64,000 nucleotides of DNA from contig JADLDI010000099.1 of assembly GCA_020846745.1 (NCBI GenBank), positions 94,715 through 158,714 on the forward strand. Direction: 5' to 3'. The notes beneath the pieces were generated by a model, which had not been told where the DNA came from, made no database searches, and saw only the letters and a program-made list of their open reading frames with translations. Source of the DNA: Bryobacterales bacterium. GTDB lineage: Bacteria > Acidobacteriota > Terriglobia > Bryobacterales > Bryobacteraceae. The position numbers and the translations under genes are program-made. Shown here one piece after another: positions 41,670-50,333 of this stretch (the first letter of the stretch is position 1; the number at the start of each line of letters is the position of its first letter).

Positions 41670-41984
41670 TTAGTTGCTGGGCGGATCCGGCTCAGGAGCG
41701 GATTCGTCCACGCGAAACTCGATCGAGCCGGGCGGGATCTTGTTTTGCCGTTTCTGGATTTCCTGCTTGAGTTTGTCTTCGTTATGAAGCAGGTCTTTAT
41801 TGATCTGGCGCTGCGTTTCGTTCAATTCGCGCAGCTTTTCGTTTTCAACCTCGAGCGTCCGGATATGTTGCCGCTTTTCGAGCAATGCGGGAATCCCGTT
41901 GGGACCGCGCAGGTGAACCACCGCATAGCAGCCCGCCACAAGGAGTAGCGCACCGAATGCGAGCCGTCGTGAAGCTGTGGTCAT
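41670..41984 (-). CDS. FtsB/DivIC-like single-pass septum protein
   Basis: This 104-residue protein has a short cytoplasmic start, one transmembrane helix (LAFGALLLVAGCYAVVHL) and then the FtsB/DivIC pattern GPNGIPALLEKRQHIRTLEVENEKLRELNETQRQIN, a coiled coil in the periplasm. Such proteins link FtsL and FtsQ in the divisome. The start at 41984 is chosen because it directly precedes the helix; longer starts add a stretch without homology. The acidic tail (DESAPEPDPPS) is not conserved. It is convergent with the phosphohexomutase gene at 1-bp spacing. Confidence 0.75.
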   Translation of the reverse strand: MTTASRRLAFGALLLVAGCYAVVHLRGPNGIPALLEKRQHIRTLEVENEKLRELNETQRQINKDLLHNEDKLKQEIQKRQNKIPPGSIEFRVDESAPEPDPPSN

Positions 41985-42082
41985 CGCGTGTGCATGAAAA
42001 GGGGCAGCGCTGGGAAGGCCACCCACCATCCTACTCTCCTTTATAATCCCGATTGGGTCTTCGGGTCCAGTAAGTAAGAGCA

Positions 42083-42415
42083 ATGACAGATAAAATCGTG
42101 GTGGTTTCGACATGCGAGGGGATGGAGGACGCGCGGCGCATGGCCCGCCGCCTGGTGGAGCAGCAACTGGCGGCTTGTGTGAATATCATCCCGGGCGCGA
42201 CCAGTGTGTACAGATGGAAAGGCGCCGTAGAGGAGGCTTCGGAGTTTTTGCTGGTGATCAAATCGAGCCGGCCGCTGTTTGAGGCGCTACGGGCGGAGTT
42301 GACGAAAATCCATCCATACGAGGTACCGGAAATTGTGGCGCTCCCCATCGTGGATGGAGCCGAACCATATCTGGCGTGGCTTGAGAAGGGGTTGCGGCGC
42401 GACCTCAGTGCGTGA
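42083..42415 (+). CDS. cutA: Divalent-cation tolerance protein CutA
   Basis: This 110-residue protein matches the trimeric CutA1 family, which has a ferredoxin-like, PII-like fold: VVSTCEGMEDARRMARRLVEQQLAACVNIIPGATSVYRWKG and the signature IHPYEVPEIVALPI. Family members bind copper and other divalent ions in vitro; the cellular role is still unclear. It is short and complete. The downstream MFS gene begins 16 bp after its stop, so they may be co-transcribed. Confidence 0.93.
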   Translation: MTDKIVVVSTCEGMEDARRMARRLVEQQLAACVNIIPGATSVYRWKGAVEEASEFLLVIKSSRPLFEALRAELTKIHPYEVPEIVALPIVDGAEPYLAWLEKGLRRDLSA

Positions 42416-42431
42416 TGTGATAGCAGAGCTA

Positions 42432-43727
42432 ATGGCCACGCAATCCGCCCTTTCAGCCGTCAAGACCCAGAAGCCGACGCGTTCCCGGTACTGGGTGATC
42501 GTATTTGCCGTCACGCTCGCTATTCTGGCGTACATCGACCGCGTAGCGATCGCGATGGCGGCGCCGCGCATGCGGGCGGACCTGGGTTTCGACACGGTGC
42601 AAATGGGGTGGGTGTTTTCGGCGTTCGCGGTGGCGTATGCGGCGTTTGAGATACCCGGGGGGTGGCTGGGGGACTGGATGGGTCCGCGGAAGGTGCTGAT
42701 GCGGATCGTGGTGTGGTGGAGCGCGTTCACGGCGTTGACGGGCGTGGTTCGCAGTTATTCGGCGCTGCTGGCGGTGCGCTTCCTGTTTGGCGCGGGCGAA
42801 GCGGGTTGCTTCCCGAACCTGACGAAGGCGTTCACCACATGGCTTCCGGCCGACGAACGGGTGCGCGCACAGGGCTTTATGTGGACGTTTGCGCGGTGGG
42901 GCGGCGCGTTCACGCCGCCGCTGGTGGCGTTTGTGTTCACGTTTACGGACTGGCGTACCGCCTTTATGCTGTTCGGCGCCCTGGGCGTCTTGTGGGCGGT
43001 TCCGTTCTACATCTGGTTCCGCGACAATCCGAAAGACCACAAAAGCGTCAACGCGGCGGAACTGGCGTTGCTGCGCGATGCCGATAAGATGGCCGGGGGC
43101 CACGGAAACGTGCCCTGGGGCCGGCTGGTCTCGTCGCGCAGTGTGTGGCTGCTGTGGGTGCAATATTACTGCCTCTCGTTCCCCTGGTACTTCTTCATCA
43201 CGTGGCTGCCCACCTATTTGCTGCAAGGGCGCGGGCTGGACGAGACGACTGCCGCGAAGTATGCGATTCTGCCGCTGTTTTTCGGGGGGTTGGGATCGTT
43301 TGCGTGCGGGTTGGTATCGGCGCGTGTGGCGCGGTTGTTAGGATCGGTGGCGAAGGCGCGCAAGACGCTGGCAACGCTCGGGTTCCTAGGGGCGGCGGTG
43401 ATGCTGGTGGTGAGCATCAACACGCGCGATCCGCTGTATGCGATGGTTGCCATGGGGTTCGCGAGCTTCTTCAACGATCTGGTGATGCCCGGCGCGTGGG
43501 GGGCCTGCATGGACGTAGGGGGCCGTTACGCGGGCACGCTTTCCGGATCGATGAACATGATGGGCAACCTGGCCGGATTCACGGCGCCGCCGCTCGGCGG
43601 CTACATCTTGCGGTACACAAATAACGACTGGAACACGTTTCTGTACGTGATGGCGGGCGTGTACCTGGTTGGTACGCTGACATGGCCGTTTATCGATCCG
43701 GTGACGCCGATCGACCAGCACGAGTAA
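42432..43727 (+). CDS. MFS transporter, anion:cation symporter (ACS)-like
   Basis: This 431-residue membrane protein has twelve predicted helices. The start at 42432 is chosen since the longer frame overlaps cutA. Landmarks are YIDRVAIAMAAPRMRADLG after helix 1, the motif-A-like GGWLGDWMGPRKVLM between helices 2 and 3 and GAGEAGCFPNLTKAFTTWLP in helix 4, the last typical of ACS-family carriers of organic anions such as hexuronates, glucarate or tartrate. The substrate is not determined. The C-terminus (PVTPIDQHE) is short and cytoplasmic. Confidence 0.88.
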   Translation: MATQSALSAVKTQKPTRSRYWVIVFAVTLAILAYIDRVAIAMAAPRMRADLGFDTVQMGWVFSAFAVAYAAFEIPGGWLGDWMGPRKVLMRIVVWWSAFTALTGVVRSYSALLAVRFLFGAGEAGCFPNLTKAFTTWLPADERVRAQGFMWTFARWGGAFTPPLVAFVFTFTDWRTAFMLFGALGVLWAVPFYIWFRDNPKDHKSVNAAELALLRDADKMAGGHGNVPWGRLVSSRSVWLLWVQYYCLSFPWYFFITWLPTYLLQGRGLDETTAAKYAILPLFFGGLGSFACGLVSARVARLLGSVAKARKTLATLGFLGAAVMLVVSINTRDPLYAMVAMGFASFFNDLVMPGAWGACMDVGGRYAGTLSGSMNMMGNLAGFTAPPLGGYILRYTNNDWNTFLYVMAGVYLVGTLTWPFIDPVTPIDQHE

Positions 43728-43809
43728 GACGCAAGGGGGGTGAAGCAGCCCGCACGACTTCGAAGAACTGGTTTGTTATGATTCACTTCGAGGCTCGTGG
43801 AGGAGCTAT

Positions 43810-44091
43810 ATGGCCGTTATTCAGGGCATTGTGGATCAAAGTGGCAAGACCGTGCGCGCGGGTGGCGCCTTCAAGGTGGTGAGTAAGTCGGACACGTTGC
43901 TTCAGATCGACGTGACGGGGCTCGACGTCAGCAAAGCATTCGTCTCCGCGACCCTTTGGGCAAGCAACGGCGATTTCCCAAGCGGATCGATTTCGGCCGG
44001 ACCGCATCCGTCGAAGAAGACGCAATTGTTGTTTCGGATTGCGAATCCAGTTGGGTTCAACTTTGGGGTGTGTTTCCGGATCGAGACGTAG
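43810..44091 (+). CDS. Small conserved-looking protein of unknown function
   Basis: This 93-residue protein is soluble, without leader or cysteine cluster (one Cys near the end). It starts AVIQGIVDQSGKTVRAGGAFKVVSKSDTLLQIDVTGLDVSKAF and ends in a beta-rich FRIANPVGFNFGVCFRIET. A strong GGAGGAG lies 5 nt before the ATG. It is most likely an all-beta protein; no family was recognised. It stands alone between the MFS gene and a repeat array and is likely to have its own promoter in the short gap. Confidence 0.55.
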   Translation: MAVIQGIVDQSGKTVRAGGAFKVVSKSDTLLQIDVTGLDVSKAFVSATLWASNGDFPSGSISAGPHPSKKTQLLFRIANPVGFNFGVCFRIET

Positions 44092-44103
44092 ATTCGGGGC
44101 ATG

Positions 44104-44138
44104 GGAGTTAGGAGTTAGGAGTTAGGAGTTAGGAGTCA
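44104..44138 (+). repeat. Heptanucleotide tandem repeat (GGAGTTA x4 plus GGAGTCA) overlapping a ribosome-binding site
   Basis: There are five units of 7 bp without gaps, four identical GGAGTTA and one GGAGTCA. The last unit's GGAG lies 6 nt before the ATG at 44142 and so is the ribosome-binding site of the following gene; each upstream unit offers another GGAG at 7-nt steps. Confidence 0.9.
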
Positions 44139-44141
44139 GAA

Positions 44142-45449
44142 ATGACTGAAAGCAATCGACGGTTCACGCGACGGGAGATGTTGGAAACGTCGAGCAAGGC
44201 GGCGTTGGCCGGCATGGCCGCCGGGTCCGCTTCGCAAGCGGCGGCCCAGCAGAAGCGGCCGCGGATTGCCTGCGTGGTCACCTATTGGGCGGCGCCGGGG
44301 TCGCATGCGGACTGGATCATTACCAAGCTTCTGGACGGTTATTGGTGGAAGGGCGCGCATACGCCGTCGCGAGTGGACGTGGTATCGGCCTATATCCACC
44401 AACTGCAGGAAAGCGGTTTGGGTCAGAAGGTCTGCAAGTCGAAAGGCATTCCGATCTACAACACGGTGGCCGAGGCGCTGACGCTCGGAGGGAAGGAACT
44501 GGCGGTGGATGGCGTGGTGCTGGTGGGGGAGCACGGGATTTACCACCGCAATCTCAAAGGGCAAACATACTATCCGCGCTGGTTTCTGTACCAGCAAATC
44601 ATGCGTGTTTTCGAGCAGAGCAAACGGTCGGTACCGGTATTCAACGACAAGCACCTATCCACCAGTTGGGACGAAGCCAAGTGGATGTTCGATAAGTCTC
44701 GCGAGTTGAACTTCCCGTTGTTCGGCGGTTCGTCGATACCGTTTTATTACCGCAAGCCGGAGATTGAACTCGATATCGATACACCGATCAAGAATTCCAT
44801 CGTGGCCGGAGGTTCCGGCGATGAGGGGAGCCTTTTCCATTGCGTGGACGTGCTGCAGGCGTTTGTGGAAAGGCGTAAGGGCGGTGAGACGGGCGTTGCC
44901 TCGGTGCAATGCATTCGCGGTCCGGAGACCTGGACGTGGAGCGACCGCAATCCGTGGGCGGGCAATCTGCTGGAGGCTGTGCGGACAACGTTTAATCTGA
45001 AGCCGGAACAATTCCGGGAAAACCCGCGCGGATCGACTGTCACTATCGTGGAGTATCGGGACGGAACGAAAGCGGCGATCTATTCGGTGCGCGGGGCCGG
45101 CTGGACCTACGCCGGCGACATCGAAGGCCGTAAAGATCCGGCAATCGTCTCAATGCTTGGATGGCCTGGGCCCTATTCGCAATACCACGCGGCGAATGCG
45201 TTTGAGCACTGGATTGTCGAGATGATGCTGACGCGCAAGGAACCGTACAACGCGGAGCGGCTACTGCTGTCGACAGGCATTACTTCGTTCAACCAGGAAT
45301 CGAACTGGGAAAACGGCCGTTACTCTGCGGTGGGGCGTCGGGTGCAGACGCCGTACATGGATATGGCGTACCGCACGACGCGGGGACCGATGTTCAACAC
45401 GGGTCCGCGGCCGCCGGTGATCCCGTATATCAGGGGGTTTGAGAAGTAG
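44142..45449 (+). CDS. Tat-exported oxidoreductase-like protein of unknown function
   Basis: This 435-residue protein has a Tat leader (TRREMLETSSKAALAGMAAGSASQAAA). The N-terminal part after the leader (PRIACVVTYWAAPGSHADWI, TVAEALTLGGKELAVDGVVLVGEHGIYH) recalls the nucleotide-binding half of Gfo/Idh/MocA oxidoreductases, but the classic GxGxxG is missing. The C-terminal phrases (FEHWIVEMMLTRKEPYNAERLLLSTGITSF) are conserved-looking. Similar exported proteins are common in Planctomycetes and Acidobacteria and uncharacterised. Translation begins behind a heptanucleotide repeat array. Confidence 0.6.
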   Translation: MTESNRRFTRREMLETSSKAALAGMAAGSASQAAAQQKRPRIACVVTYWAAPGSHADWIITKLLDGYWWKGAHTPSRVDVVSAYIHQLQESGLGQKVCKSKGIPIYNTVAEALTLGGKELAVDGVVLVGEHGIYHRNLKGQTYYPRWFLYQQIMRVFEQSKRSVPVFNDKHLSTSWDEAKWMFDKSRELNFPLFGGSSIPFYYRKPEIELDIDTPIKNSIVAGGSGDEGSLFHCVDVLQAFVERRKGGETGVASVQCIRGPETWTWSDRNPWAGNLLEAVRTTFNLKPEQFRENPRGSTVTIVEYRDGTKAAIYSVRGAGWTYAGDIEGRKDPAIVSMLGWPGPYSQYHAANAFEHWIVEMMLTRKEPYNAERLLLSTGITSFNQESNWENGRYSAVGRRVQTPYMDMAYRTTRGPMFNTGPRPPVIPYIRGFEK

Positions 45450-45825
45450 CTGCTCGCTCAATACGATCAGGAGATCGGCATCTGAGGGGCCGCGGCGCGG
45501 TTGCGGGGATCGTGGCATGGCTGACGGCGGTGTTAAGAATTGCTGGCCACATAGGGTCAGTGCAACGCGAAGTGGGGGTGCCTTCGTCCGGTCGCAGTGG
45601 GCCGAGACCCATCGCTTACGGGATTGAGAAAAAACGCGGCCCGCGCCCTTACGGTTGCGGTTCTGTTTCCGGAGCAGTGTGTGTTTGCAGTGGTTTACCA
45701 GACCCGGGGCGCGGTGCTAAATCGCATTCAGCGGGTTTTTTCTCACGCCCTTACGCTCGGGCTCAGGGTCGGGAGTGGTGCGACAGGGATACTCGCGCGA
45801 GTGCTTCCGATGCTCGAGTCACAGG
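45450..45825. other. Intergenic region with a palindromic R3-like element
   Basis: No gene is recognised in these 376 bp between convergent genes. The middle holds an inverted-repeat element (45626-45744); the rest is GC-rich sequence with short palindromes. Terminators for both genes probably lie here, but no standard hairpin plus T-run was identified. Confidence 0.55.
45626..45744. repeat. Palindromic element, R3-like, with A-run/T-run arms
   Basis: GAGAAAAAAC at 45626-45635 pairs perfectly with GTTTTTTCTC at 45735-45744. The inside contains GCGCCCTTACGGTTGCGG, resembling the centre of the R3 elements at 37292 and 57528; a related CACGCCCTTACGCTCGGG follows the right arm. Confidence 0.6.
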
Positions 45826-47517
45826 CTAACTCGAGGTGTAGATGGCGGCGGACCAGGGTTCGATTGATAAGTTGGAGTTCGCGATGACGGGTGCGGGAGT
45901 TGTACTCCATAGGAGTTCACCGCGGGCGGCGCCAAGGTCTACGTCGACGGGCGAGTCGCTGAGGTTGGCGACTAAGATCGCGTCGGGGCGGGTGAGGACG
46001 AGCCAGCCGCTTGTTTCGGCATAACGGGCTTTGACCTGACCTTTGGCGGGCCAAGTGAGGCGTTTGCGGAGGGCGAGCAGGTCGCGATACGTGCTGAAAA
46101 GTTCGAGGTAGGGGCGCTGGTTGAGTTTTGTCCAATCGAGGCGGCAGCGGGAGAAGGTGTGGGCGTCCTGCGGGTCGGGGAACTCACGGGTTTCGTAGAA
46201 AGAGGCGAACTCGGCGCGGCGGCCGGTGCGGACGGCTTCCACCAGGGCGGCGTCGGTGTGGCTGACGAAGTACAGGAACGGGTTGGTTTCGCCGTATTCC
46301 TGTCCCATGAAGATAAGCGGAAGCCAGGGGGAGAAGCAGAGGACGGCAGCGGCTACTTGCTGCTGGCGGAAAGTCAGCATCGATCCCTGACGGTCGCCGA
46401 GGCAGGGGTTGGCGACCTGGTCGTGATTCTGGATAAAGGATACTAACTCGGTGGGATGGAACGGGCCGCTGGATTCCCAAATGACGAAGCCTTCGGTGGC
46501 GGCCTGCGCGACCTGTTTGGTGTCGCCGTATTTGCGGAGGTACCCGCGGCGGTTGCCGGTGAGGATGGGGATGAGGGCGTGGTGGAATTCGTCGTGCCAG
46601 ATGGCATCGATCCCGAGGTCGCGGACGTCACCGCTTTCGCTTTCGGCAATGAGCCAGGCCTGGCGTCCGAGGACTTGGGCGGCGGCCGTGAACTCTTCAC
46701 TGAGTTGCTGGAGGATGTGCTTGGGGCTGTCGTCGAAGATGCCATGAACGGCGTCGAGGCGGAGGGCATCGATGTGAAACTCGCTCAGCCAGTAGAGGGC
46801 GTTATCGACGAAGAAGCGGCGGACTTCGGGGCGCGAGTAATCGAGGGCGTCGCCCCAGGGGGTTTGATACTTAGCGGTGAAATAAGGGGCGAATTCGCCT
46901 AAGTAGTTACCTTCGGGGCCGAGGTGGTTATAGACGACGTCGAGGACGACGGCAAAGTTACGGGCGTGGCAGGCATCGACCAGTTTGCGCAGACCGTCCG
47001 GTCCGCCGTAAGCGGAATGCGGAGCATAAAGGGAAACGCCGTCGTAGCCCCAGTTGCGGCGTCCGGGGAATTCGGCGATGGGCATCAACTCGATGGCGGT
47101 AATGCCGAGGTCGGCCAGATGGTCGAGACGTTCGACGATCGCGTCGAAGGTTCCACGGTCGGTGAAGGCGCCGGTGTGGAGTTCGTAGAAGACGTAGTCT
47201 TTTAGCGGCAGGCCCTTCCACGAGCTGTCGGTCCAATTGAAGGCCGATCCATCGCAGAGGCGGGACGGCCCGTGGACACCTTTGGGTTGATAGCGGGCGG
47301 CGGGATCGGGCCGATCGGCGCCGGTATCGGTGACGAGGAAGTAGTCCTGACCGGTAACGGCATCGGGCACGTTGAGGAAGAAGTCGCCTTCGGATTCCTG
47401 ACGGAAGGTGTATTCCTGGTGTTGAACGCGAACCCGGAGGGAGCGTTGGCGGGGGGCCCAGACACGGAAGTCAAAGCCGCCGGCGGGATTGGGTTGGGCT
47501 CCGTAACGCGTCCGCAT
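45826..47517 (-). CDS. treZ: Malto-oligosyltrehalose trehalohydrolase
   Basis: This 563-residue GH13 enzyme releases trehalose from the maltooligosyl-trehalose made by TreY. The start at 47517 is 2 bp after the treY stop. It has an N-terminal beta domain (YGAQPNPAGGFDFRVWAPRQRSLRV) and then the GH13 barrel: YELHTGAFTDRGTFDAI, VVLDVVYNHLGPEGNYL, the nucleophile Asp in IDALRLDAVHGI, the acid in AWLIAESE and the transition-state Asp in FIQNHDQVAN. It is last in a four-gene trehalose operon and cytoplasmic. Confidence 0.95.
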   Translation of the reverse strand: MRTRYGAQPNPAGGFDFRVWAPRQRSLRVRVQHQEYTFRQESEGDFFLNVPDAVTGQDYFLVTDTGADRPDPAARYQPKGVHGPSRLCDGSAFNWTDSSWKGLPLKDYVFYELHTGAFTDRGTFDAIVERLDHLADLGITAIELMPIAEFPGRRNWGYDGVSLYAPHSAYGGPDGLRKLVDACHARNFAVVLDVVYNHLGPEGNYLGEFAPYFTAKYQTPWGDALDYSRPEVRRFFVDNALYWLSEFHIDALRLDAVHGIFDDSPKHILQQLSEEFTAAAQVLGRQAWLIAESESGDVRDLGIDAIWHDEFHHALIPILTGNRRGYLRKYGDTKQVAQAATEGFVIWESSGPFHPTELVSFIQNHDQVANPCLGDRQGSMLTFRQQQVAAAVLCFSPWLPLIFMGQEYGETNPFLYFVSHTDAALVEAVRTGRRAEFASFYETREFPDPQDAHTFSRCRLDWTKLNQRPYLELFSTYRDLLALRKRLTWPAKGQVKARYAETSGWLVLTRPDAILVANLSDSPVDVDLGAARGELLWSTTPAPVIANSNLSIEPWSAAIYTSS

Positions 47518-47519
47518 GT

Positions 47520-50333
47520 TTAAGCATTCTCTCGCATGAGCACGGCGACAGGCCATGGTCCGAAAGCTTCGGAGACGGCGATGCGCCGGTTGTGCGCAGC
47601 CACTTTTCGATTGGTTAGGACGTCGATGAACGTCGTGCTGTCGTGGGAGCGAGGCAGCAGGAGATCAGTGCCGTTCCAAGAGGAAGCATCGCGGGTGAGC
47701 CCTCCGTCGGAGGAGAGGAAGAAACGGCCGGCGATGGCAATGGCGGCTTGGCGCGAATATGTTCGGGCGAACGCGATCAGGCGGTGGCGGTGTGGGCCGG
47801 TGGCGCGGATGGGTTCGTAGGCGCCGGCGGAGAACAGCGCGTGGAAGTCGCGCCTGAAGCGCAGCAGGCGCGAGGTGATCCAAAGCTTGGCGTGCTTGTC
47901 GTCAGGCGCCGCCGCCTCATCAAGGGCCCGCAGCGTATCGCGCCGGAGTTGGTAATCGATGGCGCGGCGGTTATCCGGATCGACCAGGGTGAACTCCGGC
48001 ATTTCGTTGCCCTGGTATGTGTCGGGGACGCCGGGCGCAGTCAGCTTCAGGACGGTTTGCGAAAGCGAGTTCAGCAAACCGGCTTCGGCAACAGGCGTTT
48101 GGAACCGCGCGAAGTCGGCAAGGAAGTCTTCGGAATGGAGGATGGCGTCGAGGAAGCGGTCGACAGCTTCTTCATAGGCTGCATTGGGTCGAATCCAACT
48201 GGAGTGCAGTTTAGCTTCACGAATGGCCTTCAGCATGTACTGCTGAATGCGCTGTTCATAGCCGTTCGGGCGAGGGTCCGCGGGCCATGTGCCGATGAGG
48301 GTCTGATACAGCAGATACTCATCGTTAGGCGAGGGGGCCATCATGTCGCCGGCGCGGGAACGGTGTGAAAGGTTCAGGCTGTGCCAGCGATGGACAGCAG
48401 CCGCCCAAAGCTGTGGGATTTCAGAGAGCACGCTGATGCGCGCTCGAACGTCTTCGCCGCGTTTGGTGTCGTGGGTGGACGAGGCGAGCATCGCATTGGG
48501 CCAGTGGCGCAGGCGGATGGCATTGCGCTCGTGAAACACCGCGGCCGGCGTGCCGAACCGTGGCGGCTCACCGCCGACTTCGTTCAGAGAGGCGAGCATG
48601 ACATAGCGGTAGAAGAGCGTATCTTCGAGGCCGCGCGCCATGACGGGTCCGGTGAACTGCTGGAGGCGCATGACCCAGAGGCGGCGGCGGTGGCGCTGTT
48701 CGGCCGTAAGTCCTGGAGGATCGCGTAACAGGAGCAGGTCTTCAATGAAGGCGAAGACGTCCTCACTGAGCGCCGGGTTGCGTTCGCGAGCGGCATTGAC
48801 GGCAGCCCGGATGTGGCGGACGTCCTCGCGGTCGGGCGCTTCGGTACTCTCGCGGATATAGGTGCGGTAAATCGGGAAACAGGTAATCACCTCGCGTAAG
48901 GCGTGGCGGAGGTTCTCAAGAGTGAAGTCGCGGGAGTAGCGTTGCTCGGTGGCGATGTCGTCCAGGCGGCGCGCTAGTACGTTTAACTCGCTGGACATCG
49001 CCACTTGCAGCACCAGCTTTTTTGCGTCGTAAAACTGATCGGGATAGGAATCGTGGCTGCCGGTGAAGGTGCGATAGAGCCGTTCAAACGCACTGCGATG
49101 CGAGATATCGACGTAGAGGCCGTTCAGCAGGTTGAGGAATCCGTAGCCCACGGTGCCTTCGATGCACCAGGGGCGCAGGTGCTCGTGGTGGGTCAGAATT
49201 TTTTCGGCAACGACATAGAAAGGGGCGGCTTCGGGAGAGGCTTGCGCCACTGCCTGCTGGAGCTGCTCGAAGTATCCAGCGGGATCGTACAGACCATCGG
49301 GGTGATCGACACGCAAACCGGTAATCAGCCCTTCGCTAATGAACCGAAGAATCACTTCGTGGGCGGCCTGGAATACGACAGGGTCTTCCACACGAATGGC
49401 GGCCAGTTCGTTGATATCGAAGAAGCGCCGGTAGTTGATTTCGTCGGCGGCGACACGCCAGAAAGCCAGGCGGTATGCCTGCTCGTTGAGCAGGCGCTCC
49501 AAGAGGTCGAAACTGGCGGCAATACCCGGCTGGCCGTTCACTTCGCGGATGACCGTGTCGAGTATCGATTGAACATCGGGACTTGATTGGACCAGCGATT
49601 CGAAGCGGCGGCGGACAACTTCTTTCTCGCGATACCGCTCGCGGACGCGATTGGGGTCGCGCTCGGATTGTTCCGGAAGGTAGGTGAGCGCCGTGAGGAT
49701 GCTCTGCGCTTCCATGACGGTGTTATCGGCCGGGCCTAGCTGCGCTTCGAGGCGAGCCGCAAGGGGTTCTAAGAGGTGTGTCCAGCTGCGCGGAGCCATT
49801 GGCAGGCGATTGCCGTAGAGAGTGAGGTAGAGCAGCCCGTTTTCGTATTTGACCCTGATCTCTCCGCTTTCGAGGACGCGGCCGAACTGGCCGCCGAGAA
49901 CAGGGAGCAAGACTTTATTCCGCAAGCCGGGCGTTGACGGCTCCCAATCGACGTCGAAATAGGTGGAATAGGGGGAACTGGGGCCGTTTTCGAGCACATC
50001 CCACCAGGCGGTGTTGGCGGGACAGGCGACGCACATGTGGTTGGGCACGATGTCGACGATGACGCCCATGTTGCGGTCGCGCGCGGCGCGGGCGAGGGCG
50101 CGGAAATCGTCGTCGGCGCCTAACTCGGGGTTGATCCGGCCATGATCTACGACGTCGTAGCCGTGGACGCTGCCGGGGCGCGCATGCAGGATGGGAGAGA
50201 GGTAGAGATCGGTGATGCCGAGCGACTGCAGATAGTCGAGCTGAGCCAAGGCGGCGGAGAAGGGGAAGTCCTTATTCAGTTGCAGCCGGTACGTGCTGAC
50301 CGGAACGCGGCTGGGGCGTGGCTTGTCGCTCAC
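47520..50333 (-). CDS. treY: Maltooligosyl trehalose synthase
   Basis: This 937-residue GH13 enzyme turns the reducing-end alpha-1,4 bond of maltodextrins into an alpha-1,1 bond. Family landmarks are VSTYRLQLNKDFPFSAALAQLDYLQSLGITDLYLSPILHARPGSVHGYDVVDH at the start, VDIVPNHM, the nucleophile region TGLRVDHPDGLYDPAGYF and STHDTKRGEDVRARI. The protein is a little longer than average because of helical inserts, as usual for TreY. Its start overlaps the treT stop by 4 bp (ATGA), and treZ follows after 2 bp, so all three are translationally linked. Confidence 0.95.
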   Translation of the reverse strand: MSDKPRPSRVPVSTYRLQLNKDFPFSAALAQLDYLQSLGITDLYLSPILHARPGSVHGYDVVDHGRINPELGADDDFRALARAARDRNMGVIVDIVPNHMCVACPANTAWWDVLENGPSSPYSTYFDVDWEPSTPGLRNKVLLPVLGGQFGRVLESGEIRVKYENGLLYLTLYGNRLPMAPRSWTHLLEPLAARLEAQLGPADNTVMEAQSILTALTYLPEQSERDPNRVRERYREKEVVRRRFESLVQSSPDVQSILDTVIREVNGQPGIAASFDLLERLLNEQAYRLAFWRVAADEINYRRFFDINELAAIRVEDPVVFQAAHEVILRFISEGLITGLRVDHPDGLYDPAGYFEQLQQAVAQASPEAAPFYVVAEKILTHHEHLRPWCIEGTVGYGFLNLLNGLYVDISHRSAFERLYRTFTGSHDSYPDQFYDAKKLVLQVAMSSELNVLARRLDDIATEQRYSRDFTLENLRHALREVITCFPIYRTYIRESTEAPDREDVRHIRAAVNAARERNPALSEDVFAFIEDLLLLRDPPGLTAEQRHRRRLWVMRLQQFTGPVMARGLEDTLFYRYVMLASLNEVGGEPPRFGTPAAVFHERNAIRLRHWPNAMLASSTHDTKRGEDVRARISVLSEIPQLWAAAVHRWHSLNLSHRSRAGDMMAPSPNDEYLLYQTLIGTWPADPRPNGYEQRIQQYMLKAIREAKLHSSWIRPNAAYEEAVDRFLDAILHSEDFLADFARFQTPVAEAGLLNSLSQTVLKLTAPGVPDTYQGNEMPEFTLVDPDNRRAIDYQLRRDTLRALDEAAAPDDKHAKLWITSRLLRFRRDFHALFSAGAYEPIRATGPHRHRLIAFARTYSRQAAIAIAGRFFLSSDGGLTRDASSWNGTDLLLPRSHDSTTFIDVLTNRKVAAHNRRIAVSEAFGPWPVAVLMRENA

